DNA of 64,000 nucleotides, taken from an uncultured Ignisphaera sp. GTDB taxonomy: Archaea > Thermoproteota > Thermoprotei_A > Sulfolobales > Ignisphaeraceae. The position numbers and the translations under genes are program-made. Of this stretch, positions 29,075 to 37,259 are shown one piece after another. Each line of letters starts with the position of its first letter. The stretch's first letter is position 1. The notes under the pieces were generated by a model. The model was not told the origin of the DNA, searched no databases, and worked only from the letters and a program-made list of their open reading frames with translations. The DNA lies in contig CALJEI010000010.1 in NCBI GenBank assembly GCA_938074605.1, forward strand, positions 1 through 64,000. Direction: 5' to 3'.

Positions 29075-29896
29075 CTAGGCGTAGTATTCCCTGTTCATAA
29101 ATCTTAGGGCCAGGTTCTTAATTCTTTCAATATCCCTCTTAACATCTTCATAATTCAGCTCCTTTAACCTCAGCTCATTGGATTCTAACACAAACTCGAA
29201 GAGTTTAGATGGATATACTCCATTCAATATCCTTGTATTTGGTATGAGACAGTGTCCACCTATGTAGTCTGGATAGTATATTGGTCTATCCTTTAAGAGC
29301 TCGTGAACCTCCCCAACAAATTCAGCTATGGCCTCTACCTCTGCCCCATAGAGTTTGGCAACCCTATGTATTTCCTGCCATGACGCTATCATTATCGCTC
29401 TATATACCGTTTCCCATAGTTTTGCTAGCTCTATGCTCTCTGGAGGTCCTCTATACATTCTTACCTTAAAGCCGGCAAGGCTTAAATGATGGGCTGCCTC
29501 TTTAACCTCATCTAGAGGTAGTGACGTAAGCCATTTAGGCCAAAGGTATAGATGCTTGATAAGATTTGGATGTTTCCCCCTAACTGGGGAGAAGACTGTT
29601 GTAAGACCTATTTTCTGAAATATTTTTCTGGTAGTTCCTGGAGCAACGGTAGAATGTACTATCACCATCTTAGGCTTAAAGTGTTCTGCATATCCACATA
29701 CTAGCTCCGCAAACCTACTGCTATATGGAAAGGCTATGTGGAGAAAGTCGACTGGGTGTGGTATCTCCTCATATTTACTAATTGTTTTACTCGGATCTAC
29801 ATCGTATCCATAAACGTCAAATTTCATACTATTCTTAAATATGTAATATATAGCGCTACCCACCTCCCCTAGCCCAATGATGACTACCCTATCCAA
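29075..29896 (-). CDS. Short UDP-glucose/GDP-mannose dehydrogenase-like protein
   Basis: The 273-residue protein has an N-terminal NAD-binding Rossmann motif (VVIIGLGEVGSAIYYIF), then VHSTVAPGTT, a central helical segment (ELAKLWETVYRAIMIASWQE) and YIGGHCLIPN, where the Cys matches the catalytic Cys of UDP-glucose dehydrogenases. These families are normally about 430 residues; here the C-terminal UDP-sugar-binding domain is missing, and no frame continues it downstream. It may oxidise a different sugar or alcohol, or be an evolved short form. The family match is clear; the substrate is unknown. Confidence 0.7.
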   Translation of the reverse strand: MDRVVIIGLGEVGSAIYYIFKNSMKFDVYGYDVDPSKTISKYEEIPHPVDFLHIAFPYSSRFAELVCGYAEHFKPKMVIVHSTVAPGTTRKIFQKIGLTTVFSPVRGKHPNLIKHLYLWPKWLTSLPLDEVKEAAHHLSLAGFKVRMYRGPPESIELAKLWETVYRAIMIASWQEIHRVAKLYGAEVEAIAEFVGEVHELLKDRPIYYPDYIGGHCLIPNTRILNGVYPSKLFEFVLESNELRLKELNYEDVKRDIERIKNLALRFMNREYYA

Positions 29897-30126
29897 CCCA
29901 TATACACCGATCTCTTAATGATATAGGCTTATTTCCATCTTTAATTGAAATACCGTATTAGGGGTATATAAATACTTTCTAATGTCATGTTAAGAGTAGG
30001 CTAAAAAAGCCATTAGTCTAATGTATGGGTTTAGAGATAAGTAAGAATAAGAAAAAGAGGCGGCAGAAACTTGTTCACGTTTATAGGGTATGTGATTTCA
30101 TGTTTAACATACGCTATGTTGCTTGT

Positions 30127-30394
30127 TTAAACATATATTCCCCATCTCAATGATGACATGATTGTCGCTAGGAGTAGAAGGTCTATTTCACAATCCCTTG
30201 AAAGCATCTCGGGTAATGCCTGTTTATGAAACTCTCAATGAACCCTCGTCAAGTGAGAGAATATAGAAGGGAATCCATGCCAGAATAACCATGGTAACCA
30301 AGCTACTTCTAAAGTGTAATGCTTTGTTCAGCTTTATGTTTATGAATTCAACGAAGATTATTGATAAAATATTTAAATTGGCTGTATTGAACAT
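30127..30394 (-). pseudogene. Frameshifted small membrane-protein gene
   Basis: On the minus strand an ATG at 30394 opens 56 codons with a membrane-like segment (LVTMVILAWIPFYILSL) before a stop. Slipping the frame by one base near that stop continues for about 30 more codons (ALPEMLSRDCEIDLLLLATI, SSLRWGIYV) with a second membrane-like segment, ending at 30127. The 268-base span is one base away from a whole number of codons, as one indel would give. No family is recognised. The rest of the spacer 29897-30447 shows only AT-rich sequence and the upstream region of the TIP49 gene. Confidence 0.35.
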
Positions 30395-30447
30395 ATATCT
30401 TAAGAAAGATATTAATATCAGTATCCATAATGTGAGGTGATAAAAAA

Positions 30448-31830
30448 TTGAGCATGATTAGGGAAGTTAAGGATGAAAGTAAGAGGGAGATACTTAAGAG
30501 GATTAGTGCACATAGTCACATAAGAGGACTTGGCTTAGATGATAAAGGTGAACCTATACAGGTAGCAGATGGATTTGTAGGTCAAGTAGAGGCAAGAAAA
30601 TCTGCTGGTATAATTGTTAAAATGATTAGGGATGGTAGGCTTGCGGGTAGAGCAGTACTCCTTATCGGCCCTCCAGGTTCAGGTAAAACAGCTTTAGCTA
30701 TAGCTATTGCTAGAGAGTTAGGTGAGGATACACCATTTGTAATGCTAAATGGGGCAGAATTGTATTCAGCAGAAGTAAAGAAAACTGAAATATTGATGAG
30801 GGCTATAAGAAGAGCTATTGGTATAAGATTTAGGGAAATTAGAAGAGTATATGAAGGAGTTGTAAAGGAGATAAAATTTGCGCTTGCTCCACATCCATTT
30901 AACCCCTATACAAAAATTCCAAGATCTGCCAAAATAACTCTTGCAACTAAAGATGATGAAAGAATGTTAGAGGTAGACCAGTCAATAGCTATACAATTAA
31001 TGCAGCTTAATATAAGAAAAGGTGATTTAATAAGCATTGACGCTGATAGTGGTGAAGTATTTAAACTAGGAAGAGTTAAGGGTATTGAAAAAGCTAAGTA
31101 CTATGATGTAGAGACATATAGGGTTCTTGAAGAAATGCCAAAGGGTAAGATATTTAAAGAAAAGGAAATTGTAAGAACAATAACACTACATGATCTTGAT
31201 GAAGCCTATGCTGCACAAAGGAAGGCAGCAATAATGTCTTTTATAGGTATAGGTAGCGAAGAAAAGGAGTTAGACCCTGAAATAAGAAAGGCTGTAGATG
31301 AGCAGGTTAGGAAAATTTTAAGTGAAGGCAAAGTTACACTAGTACCTGGAGTTCTATTTATAGACGATGTTCATATGCTCGATGTAGAGTCATTCAGCTT
31401 CTTAACAAGAGTTATGGAAAGCGAATTCTCGCCAATAATAATAATGGCCACTAATAGAGGTATAACTAAAGTCAGAGGAACAGACGTAGAATCTCCGCAC
31501 GGCATACCGCTGGATCTACTGGATCGATTGCTCATTATACCAGTAAGACCATATACTCAAGAAGAAATGAAGGAAATAATAATGATAAGGGCAGATGAAG
31601 AAGGAATAAAGCTTTCTAAAGACGCAATAGAGGCTCTTGTTAAAATAGCTGGTGAAAGAAGTCTGAGATACTCTATACAGCTTATGCATCCAGCTAAGGT
31701 TATCGCCGAGAGAAAGGAGAGAGATGAGGTTAGAGCAGAAGATATTGAGGAGGCGGCGAAACTATTTATAGATGTTATGCAAAGTATAGAATTTGCTAAA
31801 AAATGGGAAGGGAAATTAATTAAGCAGTAG
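30448..31830 (+). CDS. TIP49/RuvB-like AAA+ ATPase (archaeal RuvBL homologue)
   Basis: The 460-residue protein matches the archaeal TIP49 family, related to eukaryotic RuvBL1/2 (chromatin remodelling, snoRNP assembly). The N-terminus SHIRGLGLD and the Walker A GPPGSGKT (about 74-81) are characteristic. An inserted OB-like domain II follows (about 130-250), and Walker B reads VLFIDDVHMLDVESF (about 302-316). Eukaryotic members have DEVH at Walker B; here Asp replaces the Glu. Sensor ATNRG and DLLDRLL are intact. The start is TTG at 30448, seven bases after GAGGTG. A small winged-helix gene follows 25 bases later and may be co-transcribed. Confidence 0.9.
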   Translation: MSMIREVKDESKREILKRISAHSHIRGLGLDDKGEPIQVADGFVGQVEARKSAGIIVKMIRDGRLAGRAVLLIGPPGSGKTALAIAIARELGEDTPFVMLNGAELYSAEVKKTEILMRAIRRAIGIRFREIRRVYEGVVKEIKFALAPHPFNPYTKIPRSAKITLATKDDERMLEVDQSIAIQLMQLNIRKGDLISIDADSGEVFKLGRVKGIEKAKYYDVETYRVLEEMPKGKIFKEKEIVRTITLHDLDEAYAAQRKAAIMSFIGIGSEEKELDPEIRKAVDEQVRKILSEGKVTLVPGVLFIDDVHMLDVESFSFLTRVMESEFSPIIIMATNRGITKVRGTDVESPHGIPLDLLDRLLIIPVRPYTQEEMKEIIMIRADEEGIKLSKDAIEALVKIAGERSLRYSIQLMHPAKVIAERKERDEVRAEDIEEAAKLFIDVMQSIEFAKKWEGKLIKQ

Positions 31831-31855
31831 CAAAACATTCATTAGGTAATGATCA

Positions 31856-32110
31856 ATGGCATTAGATATTTCACATATAACAAAGCTTGAAACATTTATT
31901 CTGTATACAGAAGTACTTGATGCAACCCCAAAAACCTCTTTTACCCTCGAGGAACTAGCTAAATTCTGGGGTGTTGACGTAAATAAAGCTAAAACTATTG
32001 TAAGGAAATTACGAAGAGAAGGTTTCCTGAAGAGAACTAAGAGTGGTAAGTACAAACCTACATTAGCAGGACAAGTTTTAGTTAAATTGTATAAAAGAGT
32101 AAAAAAGTGA
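31856..32110 (+). CDS. Small winged-helix DNA-binding protein
   Basis: The 84-residue protein has a helix-turn-helix (SFTLEELAKFWGVDVNKAKT) followed by a recognition helix and a wing (IVRKLRREGFLKRTKSGKYKP). This fits a small archaeal winged-helix regulator or chromatin protein. It lies 25 bases after the TIP49 gene on the same strand, suggesting one transcript and possibly a related role in transcription or DNA transactions. The target is unknown. Confidence 0.7.
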   Translation: MALDISHITKLETFILYTEVLDATPKTSFTLEELAKFWGVDVNKAKTIVRKLRREGFLKRTKSGKYKPTLAGQVLVKLYKRVKK

Positions 32111-32146
32111 AAACGTTTTTTAGCTTAGGTAGAATAAGTAGTATCT

Positions 32147-32203
32147 AAGCATGATGATCACGGCTGTAACTGAATATTGATGAAAACCCGTGTTACTGAT
32201 AAA
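32147..32203 (+). ncRNA. C/D box sRNA (all boxes near-perfect)
   Basis: C ATGATGA (32151-32157), guide TCACGGCTGTAA (12), D' CTGA (32170-32173), spacer ATA, C' TTGATGA (32177-32183), guide AAACCCGTGTTA (12), D CTGA (32196-32199). Box order, spacing and guide lengths are textbook for an archaeal C/D sRNA. It lies about 40 bases after the winged-helix gene and 55 before the convergent DUF1152 stop. By the fifth-base rule each guide would methylate an A in TTACAGCC-like and TAACACGG-like targets; I cannot assign them to rRNA or tRNA. Confidence 0.93.
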
Positions 32204-32257
32204 CCATTCGCTGGTAGTAGATATGGGTATGGAGCTTTAATGTGCCCTTTATAAAAT

Positions 32258-33283
32258 TTATGAAATCCTTGCAAGATGTCTATTAATAAGTTTCTGTCTA
32301 CCTCTCTCCTTAACACTATTTAAATCTATTTCTTCTATCTTTGCACCAGCTAAAATTTCCCTATATAGATCCTCTTCGAAATCAAGCTCTGTATAGATAT
32401 TCAAAGCATTCAAAATATCTCTAGCTTCGTTAATGCTACTAGAATCGTATATAAACCGGGCTACACTATCTCTTGCAACTATGGAGGCTTCTAATATGAA
32501 AATGATGAGCGACAATGGTGAAATGGTAGCCTTACGACTCCCTGAACGTATATAATATGTGCCATACTCACCTTTGAATGCCTTTAATGCAGCTATACTT
32601 GCTTCAGAAACTGTGTATTTAGCCAACATTTCGAGCATCTCAACATCTTTGTATCCTATGACATATCCTCCAATAAGACCATTGAATTTTGCTAATCTTG
32701 AAATTCTGGTAAGTATATATTCTACATCGAGCTCACCATCAGCACCAGGACTGGCTAGAGCTAGGTATGCATTGCTTAGATGAGCTAAAGCAGCAACACT
32801 TATGGCATCCGCCAAAGGACTCCATAAGGAATCCTCAAATCCGGTGGCAATTGAATCACCACCTACATCAACACCTATAACATGATCTATTCCTTTAAAT
32901 TCAGTAAAATCCTTAAGAGCTGTAGCCAGTGATTTTGGACCATTAAATATATCAAAAACATACATCTCCCTATTAATAGCCTTGGATACTCTAACAATCT
33001 GTGGTACAACAACATTTCCATTTCTAATAGCATAACTTTCGGGATTCACTACAATGTAGTTATAATGTTCTAAGCTAACATTTTTAAATTCAGATAAATG
33101 AATCGGCCCTGGAAATGGATCAACCGTATACCTTTCCCAGACGATTCCTCCAATAAATGCTGTACCACCACATCTCTCATAGGATAGTGCTAGTACTGTA
33201 GTTAATACTATATCACCCCCACCGCCTACTGCGAAGAATAATGTCCTCTTACTATTTGGAATGTATAAACATAACTCCCTCAT
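32258..33283 (-). CDS. DUF1152 family protein
   Basis: The 341-residue protein matches a conserved archaeal family (DUF1152) of unknown function. A glycine-rich FFAVGGGGDIVLTTVLAL near the N-terminus looks like a nucleotide-binding loop. GVDVGGDSIATGFEDSL (about 139-155) and SPGADGELDVEYI (about 185) are further conserved acidic, glycine-rich motifs suggesting phosphate or metal binding. No catalytic role is known. The ATG at 33283 lies five bases after the D box of a minus-strand C/D sRNA, whose CTGAGG also supplies the GAGG ribosome site. Confidence 0.75.
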   Translation of the reverse strand: MRELCLYIPNSKRTLFFAVGGGGDIVLTTVLALSYERCGGTAFIGGIVWERYTVDPFPGPIHLSEFKNVSLEHYNYIVVNPESYAIRNGNVVVPQIVRVSKAINREMYVFDIFNGPKSLATALKDFTEFKGIDHVIGVDVGGDSIATGFEDSLWSPLADAISVAALAHLSNAYLALASPGADGELDVEYILTRISRLAKFNGLIGGYVIGYKDVEMLEMLAKYTVSEASIAALKAFKGEYGTYYIRSGSRKATISPLSLIIFILEASIVARDSVARFIYDSSSINEARDILNALNIYTELDFEEDLYREILAGAKIEEIDLNSVKERGRQKLINRHLARIS

Positions 33284-33284
33284 A

Positions 33285-33340
33285 TTCCTCAGCCATAATT
33301 TAACATCATTACATCAGACCGTGGTCCCCTCATCACTTAT
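33285..33340 (-). ncRNA. C/D box sRNA overlapping the leader of the DUF1152 gene
   Basis: Minus strand: C GTGATGA (33336-33330), guide GGGGACCACGGT (12), D' CTGA (33317-33314), spacer TGTA, C' ATGATGT (33309-33303), guide TAAATTATGG (10), D CTGA (33292-33289). The D box is fused to the DUF1152 ribosome site as CTGAGG, five bases before the ATG. RNA processing and translation of the downstream gene would therefore compete for the same bases if they share a transcript. Targets are not assigned. Confidence 0.85.
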
Positions 33341-33461
33341 TTTAGTTACTTTTATAGCTAAATTTAGAAAGTTATCTATTTCATATAAAAACTTCATTAG
33401 ACTATTAAATATAGCGGAGGCTTATATTAGAAACAGGGTTAATAAATCGATGGTGAATTTT

Positions 33462-34097
33462 ATGGAAAGTAGGTTAAGCATAGTTAATTTACTATATTCG
33501 TGGAGGATGGATGAGGCTAGAAAACGACTAGAGGAAAAGCTTGACAATGAAATTTATGTTACAGATCTTATCTATTGCCCATTGAAATATAAATATCAAA
33601 AAATATATAGAGAATTAGCGCTTGGAGTGGCGTTTAATCCAGTTGCACTATATGGCGAAATTATTCACCAAGGACTAGAAAGACTTTTATCAATACTTTT
33701 TGGTGTAGATAATATTAGAGTTGAAGTTGAATATAAAAAGACCATTTATTTAAACCTAGATAACAACACATATATTATTAAAGGTCGTGTTGATGCTGTC
33801 GTTGGAGATTATGTTATTGAAATTAAATCTAGTAGTTCAGATAAAAATCTCCCATATGAGCATCACATCATTCAAACAAAGATATACCTATGGCTTTCAA
33901 ATCTAAATAAGGCATTGATAATATATATTACACCTAACAGAATAGTAGAATATCAAGTAGAGGGAGCAATAAGTGATAGGGAACTTATAGGATTGGTTGA
34001 AAACATTATTACATGTCAGCAAACACCTCGATATCCATGGGAATGTAGATACTGTACATATTCAATTCTCTGTCCATCAAAAATAACGTCAACCTAG
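33462..34097 (+). CDS. Isolated Cas4/RecB-like PD-(D/E)XK nuclease
   Basis: From ATG 33462 (GGTGA five bases upstream) the protein is 211 residues and has the Cas4 layout. Cys39 in DLIYCPLKY and a C-terminal cysteine trio (WECRYCTYSILCP, Cys195, 198, 204) would hold an iron-sulfur cluster. His69 in GEIIHQGLE, Asp111 in KGRVDAVV, the ExK pair Glu120-Lys122 (VIEIKSS) and QTKIYLWL form the nuclease core. No cas1, cas2 or CRISPR array is present. It may be a stand-alone Cas4-family DNA exonuclease for repair. An in-frame upstream extension to 33261 runs through the DUF1152 leader and sRNA and is unlikely to be coding. Confidence 0.8.
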   Translation: MESRLSIVNLLYSWRMDEARKRLEEKLDNEIYVTDLIYCPLKYKYQKIYRELALGVAFNPVALYGEIIHQGLERLLSILFGVDNIRVEVEYKKTIYLNLDNNTYIIKGRVDAVVGDYVIEIKSSSSDKNLPYEHHIIQTKIYLWLSNLNKALIIYITPNRIVEYQVEGAISDRELIGLVENIITCQQTPRYPWECRYCTYSILCPSKITST

Positions 34098-34235
34098 TCT
34101 AGCTTATAATAGTGTGGTAGATGAATCTCTCAATATAGCGCTATCTATGATACCATAACTAGCAGTAAATAATGATGATACAGATCTGTACACTAAAATA
34201 ATTTCTATAATAGATGTGGTTATGATAGGCGCTGA

Positions 34236-34243
34236 GTTTATAA
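34236..34243 (+). promoter_or_regulatory. Candidate TATA box of the AdoMet decarboxylase gene
   Basis: TTTATAAA lies 43 to 50 bases before the decarboxylase ATG, which would give a leader of about 20 bases. It sits in the loop of a possible 6-base-pair hairpin (TAGGCG at 34226 with CGCCTA at 34256). The rest of the 189-base spacer, which contains an ATGATGA near 34177 without a matching D box, shows nothing firm. Confidence 0.45.
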
Positions 34244-34286
34244 AGCCTCTAGTAACGCCTAGCTAAATACCAGGCGCCGGTCTAAA

Positions 34287-34694
34287 ATGAATGAAGAAGA
34301 GGTCACCCAAACACTAACTGAAGATAGAATAGTAGGTAAACATGTATATGGAAACCTATATGATATAGATGTAACAATAGCCAGTGATGAAGAAAAGTTG
34401 AAGAGCATAGTAATGGAGTCCGTTAAGTTGGCTAATATGACCCTTATTGAAATTAAGAGCTGGAGTTTTGGAGGCCGAAAAGGTGGAGTTTCTGTAATAG
34501 CACTGGTTCTAGAGAGCCATATAGCAGTACATACATGGTTTAGCTATAGATATGCTACTGTAGATGTATATACATGTGGAGAGAATAGCGACCCATGGAA
34601 GGCATTTGAGTTTATCATTAATACACTTAAACCAAAATACTATACAGTTAACTATGCAGATAGAAGCAGCTTTAAAGTAATAAAAAATTTATAG
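34287..34694 (+). CDS. speD: S-adenosylmethionine decarboxylase proenzyme family (AdoMetDC or archaeal ArgDC)
   Basis: The 135-residue pyruvoyl enzyme precursor has the self-cleavage site [10 protein letters not shown], where the Ser becomes the pyruvoyl group. [10 protein letters not shown] follows, with the catalytic Cys. The reaction is either AdoMet to decarboxy-AdoMet, the aminopropyl donor for spermidine, or in the crenarchaeal paralogue arginine to agmatine; sequence alone does not separate them here. The acidic N-terminal extension ([13 protein letters not shown]) is longer than in bacterial forms. A C/D sRNA starts about 10 bases after the stop. An aminopropyltransferase and an agmatinase-type gene occur elsewhere in the window. 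Confidence 0.9.
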   Translation: MNEEEVTQTLTEDRIVGKHVYGNLYDIDVTIASDEEKLKSIVMESVKLANMTLIEIKSWSFGGRKGGVSVIALVLESHIAVHTWFSYRYATVDVYTCGENSDPWKAFEFIINTLKPKYYTVNYADRSSFKVIKNL

Positions 34695-34704
34695 TACAAT
34701 GAAT

Positions 34705-34764
34705 AAGGATGATGATTTAAAGGCTCTGAATATAAAAGTGATGTAGCTGAGCTACTCTGAGCCT
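34705..34764 (+). ncRNA. C/D box sRNA downstream of speD
   Basis: C ATGATGA (34709-34715), guide TTTAAAGGCT (10), D' CTGA (34726-34729), spacer ATATAAAA, C' GTGATGT (34738-34744), guide AGCTGAGCTACT (12), D CTGA (34757-34760), then CCTTTTT, which could end transcription. The second guide is complementary to AGTAGCTCAGCT, a string close to the common tRNA segment around positions 8-16, so a tRNA target is possible. It begins about 10 bases after the speD stop and may be cut from the same RNA. Confidence 0.87.
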
Positions 34765-34765
34765 T

Positions 34766-35813
34766 TTTCATACCTATGGTATTCCACTTACACCCACTGC
34801 TTTTGTAGGTAGCCTTTCAAACTAGGACCATGATTTCTACAAACACCATTTATATTCGTTAAGGGCTCAGATATAATATAGATATGAAAGAATAGAGAAT
34901 TTTCTATGCTACTTACATCTAGTGTCGTATCTATATAGTGGCTTTAAACAAATATATCCATCTCCATAACCTCCTCTCTATTTTAAGCATGTCAAATATG
35001 TAAAGAGTACGGCAGGGCAGTAAACTTTTATGCCTCTATCATTTACATTTACTAGAACATCTGTTTTAACTCTATAGAGTATTTCACTTGAGGATAAACT
35101 ACCAATATAGAAGAAAGAAAAACTAATAATACAGATGATTTTGATCAGTAATCCTTGGTAATAAGGTAACTTTTAATCACTAGATTTACTTCTATCGAGC
35201 AATCTACTCTTACTAAACTGAATACATCAAGAGATTGTGATTGACTATAACATTCATTATGGACATCTTATACATCATTATAAACTTTAGAGGTAATCTA
35301 CACTGTATGTTGAACAAGTGAAGATGAGCTCTAAATCCATTAGTAATAAAGCGATGTAGTAAACATAATTAGATCTTAAAAGTGTTTACAGCAATTTATC
35401 TGTATGCTAGGAATAACTTTTGATTTAAATGATCACTATTTAGCTATTTCTCTATAATTTTGGGTACCCATTGAAGTATCTATGTGTCTAAAAGGTTATA
35501 CCCATAATATTCATTACTACTAAGCTAGAATTGTTTAATAATAAGATGTTTCACCAATATTTTGCACCATTGTTTAAATAGAATATAATAACGTTTTCAT
35601 AGCCTATCCAGATTAATACTGTAGTTGAGCTCAAAAATTTACATTGTCTTTAAAAATGAATATATGTTAAGATGAATTAATTAAATGTAATTATAAGCAT
35701 AGACCTATTGGTGATTAGCTCTAATCTTTAACTCTCATTTTTATAAACTTTTAATCTTCAGAAATTTACCTTATTCTTTTAGAGTATAGTAGCGATTAAC
35801 GATACATAGGCGT
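34766..35813. other. Gene-poor AT-rich stretch of about 1.05 kb
   Basis: No convincing gene lies here. On the minus strand 34978-35148 is open for 56 codons, from a CTG with no standard start, and encodes a signal-peptide-like run (IICIISFSFFYIGSLSSS) and a beta-like tail (YRVKTDVLVNVNDRG). A second open run in another frame lies just before it (35149-35265). Together they could be the remains of a secreted protein, but chance is possible. No C/D, tRNA or repeat signal was found. The upstream region of the glycosyltransferase gene has a TATA-like TTTATAAAC near 35740. Confidence 0.3.
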
Positions 35814-37253
35814 ATGGCTATGAGATTCAATGGAAGAATGCTCCCCCTCATACCATTAATTATAATCGTATCAGTTAACGTATGGCTATCAACATCCAAT
35901 GCGCTTTTTCTCGAACACGAAGAGATTAATAGATTCCCTCATGCAAAAGGGTATGTTTCTGACGAAGTATGGTATGTCAATGCTGCAAGAAATATTCTGC
36001 GAAATATATTTGGGTGTATGCCTCAAATGGAAAGAGTTAGGGCTACCTTAATCTATGCTCAAAAAGAGGACATACAAAAAGCAAAGTTGATGGCCTCTAC
36101 ATACAATATTAGTATAATATATGATTCTTTTACAAAAATAAATGCATTATATGTAGAGGCTGTTAATTACAGCAGTATAGAGTCTTTTGCTACCCTATCA
36201 GGTGCTGTTGATGTTGTATTTGGATGGATATTAGGTGATAGCGCGGATATTAACAAGTATATGAACTATGAACATCCACCACTAGCTAAATATTTAATTG
36301 CTTTAGCCATGGCTGTATTTGGAGATAGACCACTTTTTTGGAGAATACCATCTATAATTATGGGTGCTATAACAACTTTAATGACATACTTTGTAGCTTA
36401 TACTATATCGAAGTCAAAAGAGGTTAGTTTAATAGCTTCTGCTTTTGTTGCTGTAGATCCTATGACAAGATACCTATCCTCTATAGCTATTTTAGACATC
36501 TATGTTGCTGCCTTTACACTTATATCACTATACTTGGCATTAAGGGGTAGACTAAAGGAAGCATTGCTTGTACTGGGTCTCACATCAACATTTAAATTTA
36601 CGGCTCTTCTTACCTTTATTCCACTACTGTTTATATATATCAAGAATTTCATAAAGCGCTCTACACGATTTCTTGATGTATTGTTTGCCTCACTAGAATA
36701 TCTATCTCTAGCTATTCTATCCTTTGTATTCTTTCAAATATTACTCTCAGCTCCAATAATAGTTAAGATGGGGATTGATATATGGTTTAGCGAAAGTATA
36801 CTTAAGGCATTTTCATGGCATTTGTCAGTAAAATGTGTTGGTGCTGGATGCCCAATAGCTTCAGCGCCTTGGGATTGGTTTTTTGGTCTAAACTCCTTCC
36901 CTTTATATATAGATAGTCATGGAAAGGCGCTATATGCAGCAGGCTTTATACCAGCCTATATAGCAAGTTTTATACTATTATTCTTTACACTACCATATAG
37001 AAAGTATGATACAATATCAAGAGATGCTTGGTACATCATACTAGGCTTATTCACAGCCTATTCTATCCTTTGGCTAGCTGGATCTAGAACTCAGTATAGT
37101 TTCTATGCAGTTCAATTGACAGCCCCAATATATGTTTTTCTGATTACTCAGCTCTATGAATATCTCAATAGGGAACAAATTATTTTAACTTTAAATGCTT
37201 GGAAGGAACTACTTGCACACCTTTGGAGTGCAATAATAGCTATATTTAGGTGA
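35814..37253 (+). CDS. Membrane glycosyltransferase, PMT/ArnT-like (GT39-type)
   Basis: The 479-residue polytopic protein resembles dolichyl-phosphate-mannose-dependent protein mannosyltransferases. After the first membrane helix (about 10-30) come YVSDEVWYV, with the acidic catalytic-type residue, and an external loop. Next are NYEHPPLAKYLIALAM (a family hallmark) and about ten further helices with VAVDPMTRYLSS. It probably transfers a sugar from a lipid carrier outside the cell. The start is ATG at 35814. It is followed seven bases later by a coiled-coil membrane protein gene and then by a small helical gene, a likely operon. Confidence 0.8.
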   Translation: MAMRFNGRMLPLIPLIIIVSVNVWLSTSNALFLEHEEINRFPHAKGYVSDEVWYVNAARNILRNIFGCMPQMERVRATLIYAQKEDIQKAKLMASTYNISIIYDSFTKINALYVEAVNYSSIESFATLSGAVDVVFGWILGDSADINKYMNYEHPPLAKYLIALAMAVFGDRPLFWRIPSIIMGAITTLMTYFVAYTISKSKEVSLIASAFVAVDPMTRYLSSIAILDIYVAAFTLISLYLALRGRLKEALLVLGLTSTFKFTALLTFIPLLFIYIKNFIKRSTRFLDVLFASLEYLSLAILSFVFFQILLSAPIIVKMGIDIWFSESILKAFSWHLSVKCVGAGCPIASAPWDWFFGLNSFPLYIDSHGKALYAAGFIPAYIASFILLFFTLPYRKYDTISRDAWYIILGLFTAYSILWLAGSRTQYSFYAVQLTAPIYVFLITQLYEYLNREQIILTLNAWKELLAHLWSAIIAIFR

Positions 37254-37259
37254 ATAAAG

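Noticed and set aside
30150-30200. ATGATGA in the spacer before TIP49
   Set aside because: No CTGA at any suitable distance; it is part of the broken membrane-protein frame on the other strand.
33261-33461. N-terminal extension of the Cas4-like frame
   Set aside because: It runs antisense through the DUF1152 start and a C/D sRNA; the ATG at 33462 has a ribosome site and the family length.
34174-34232. ATGATGA followed by a distant CTGA, a possible C/D sRNA upstream of speD
   Set aside because: No D' after a 10-14-base guide, and the bases before the CTGA leave too short a guide after the nearest C'-like string. Spacing does not fit.
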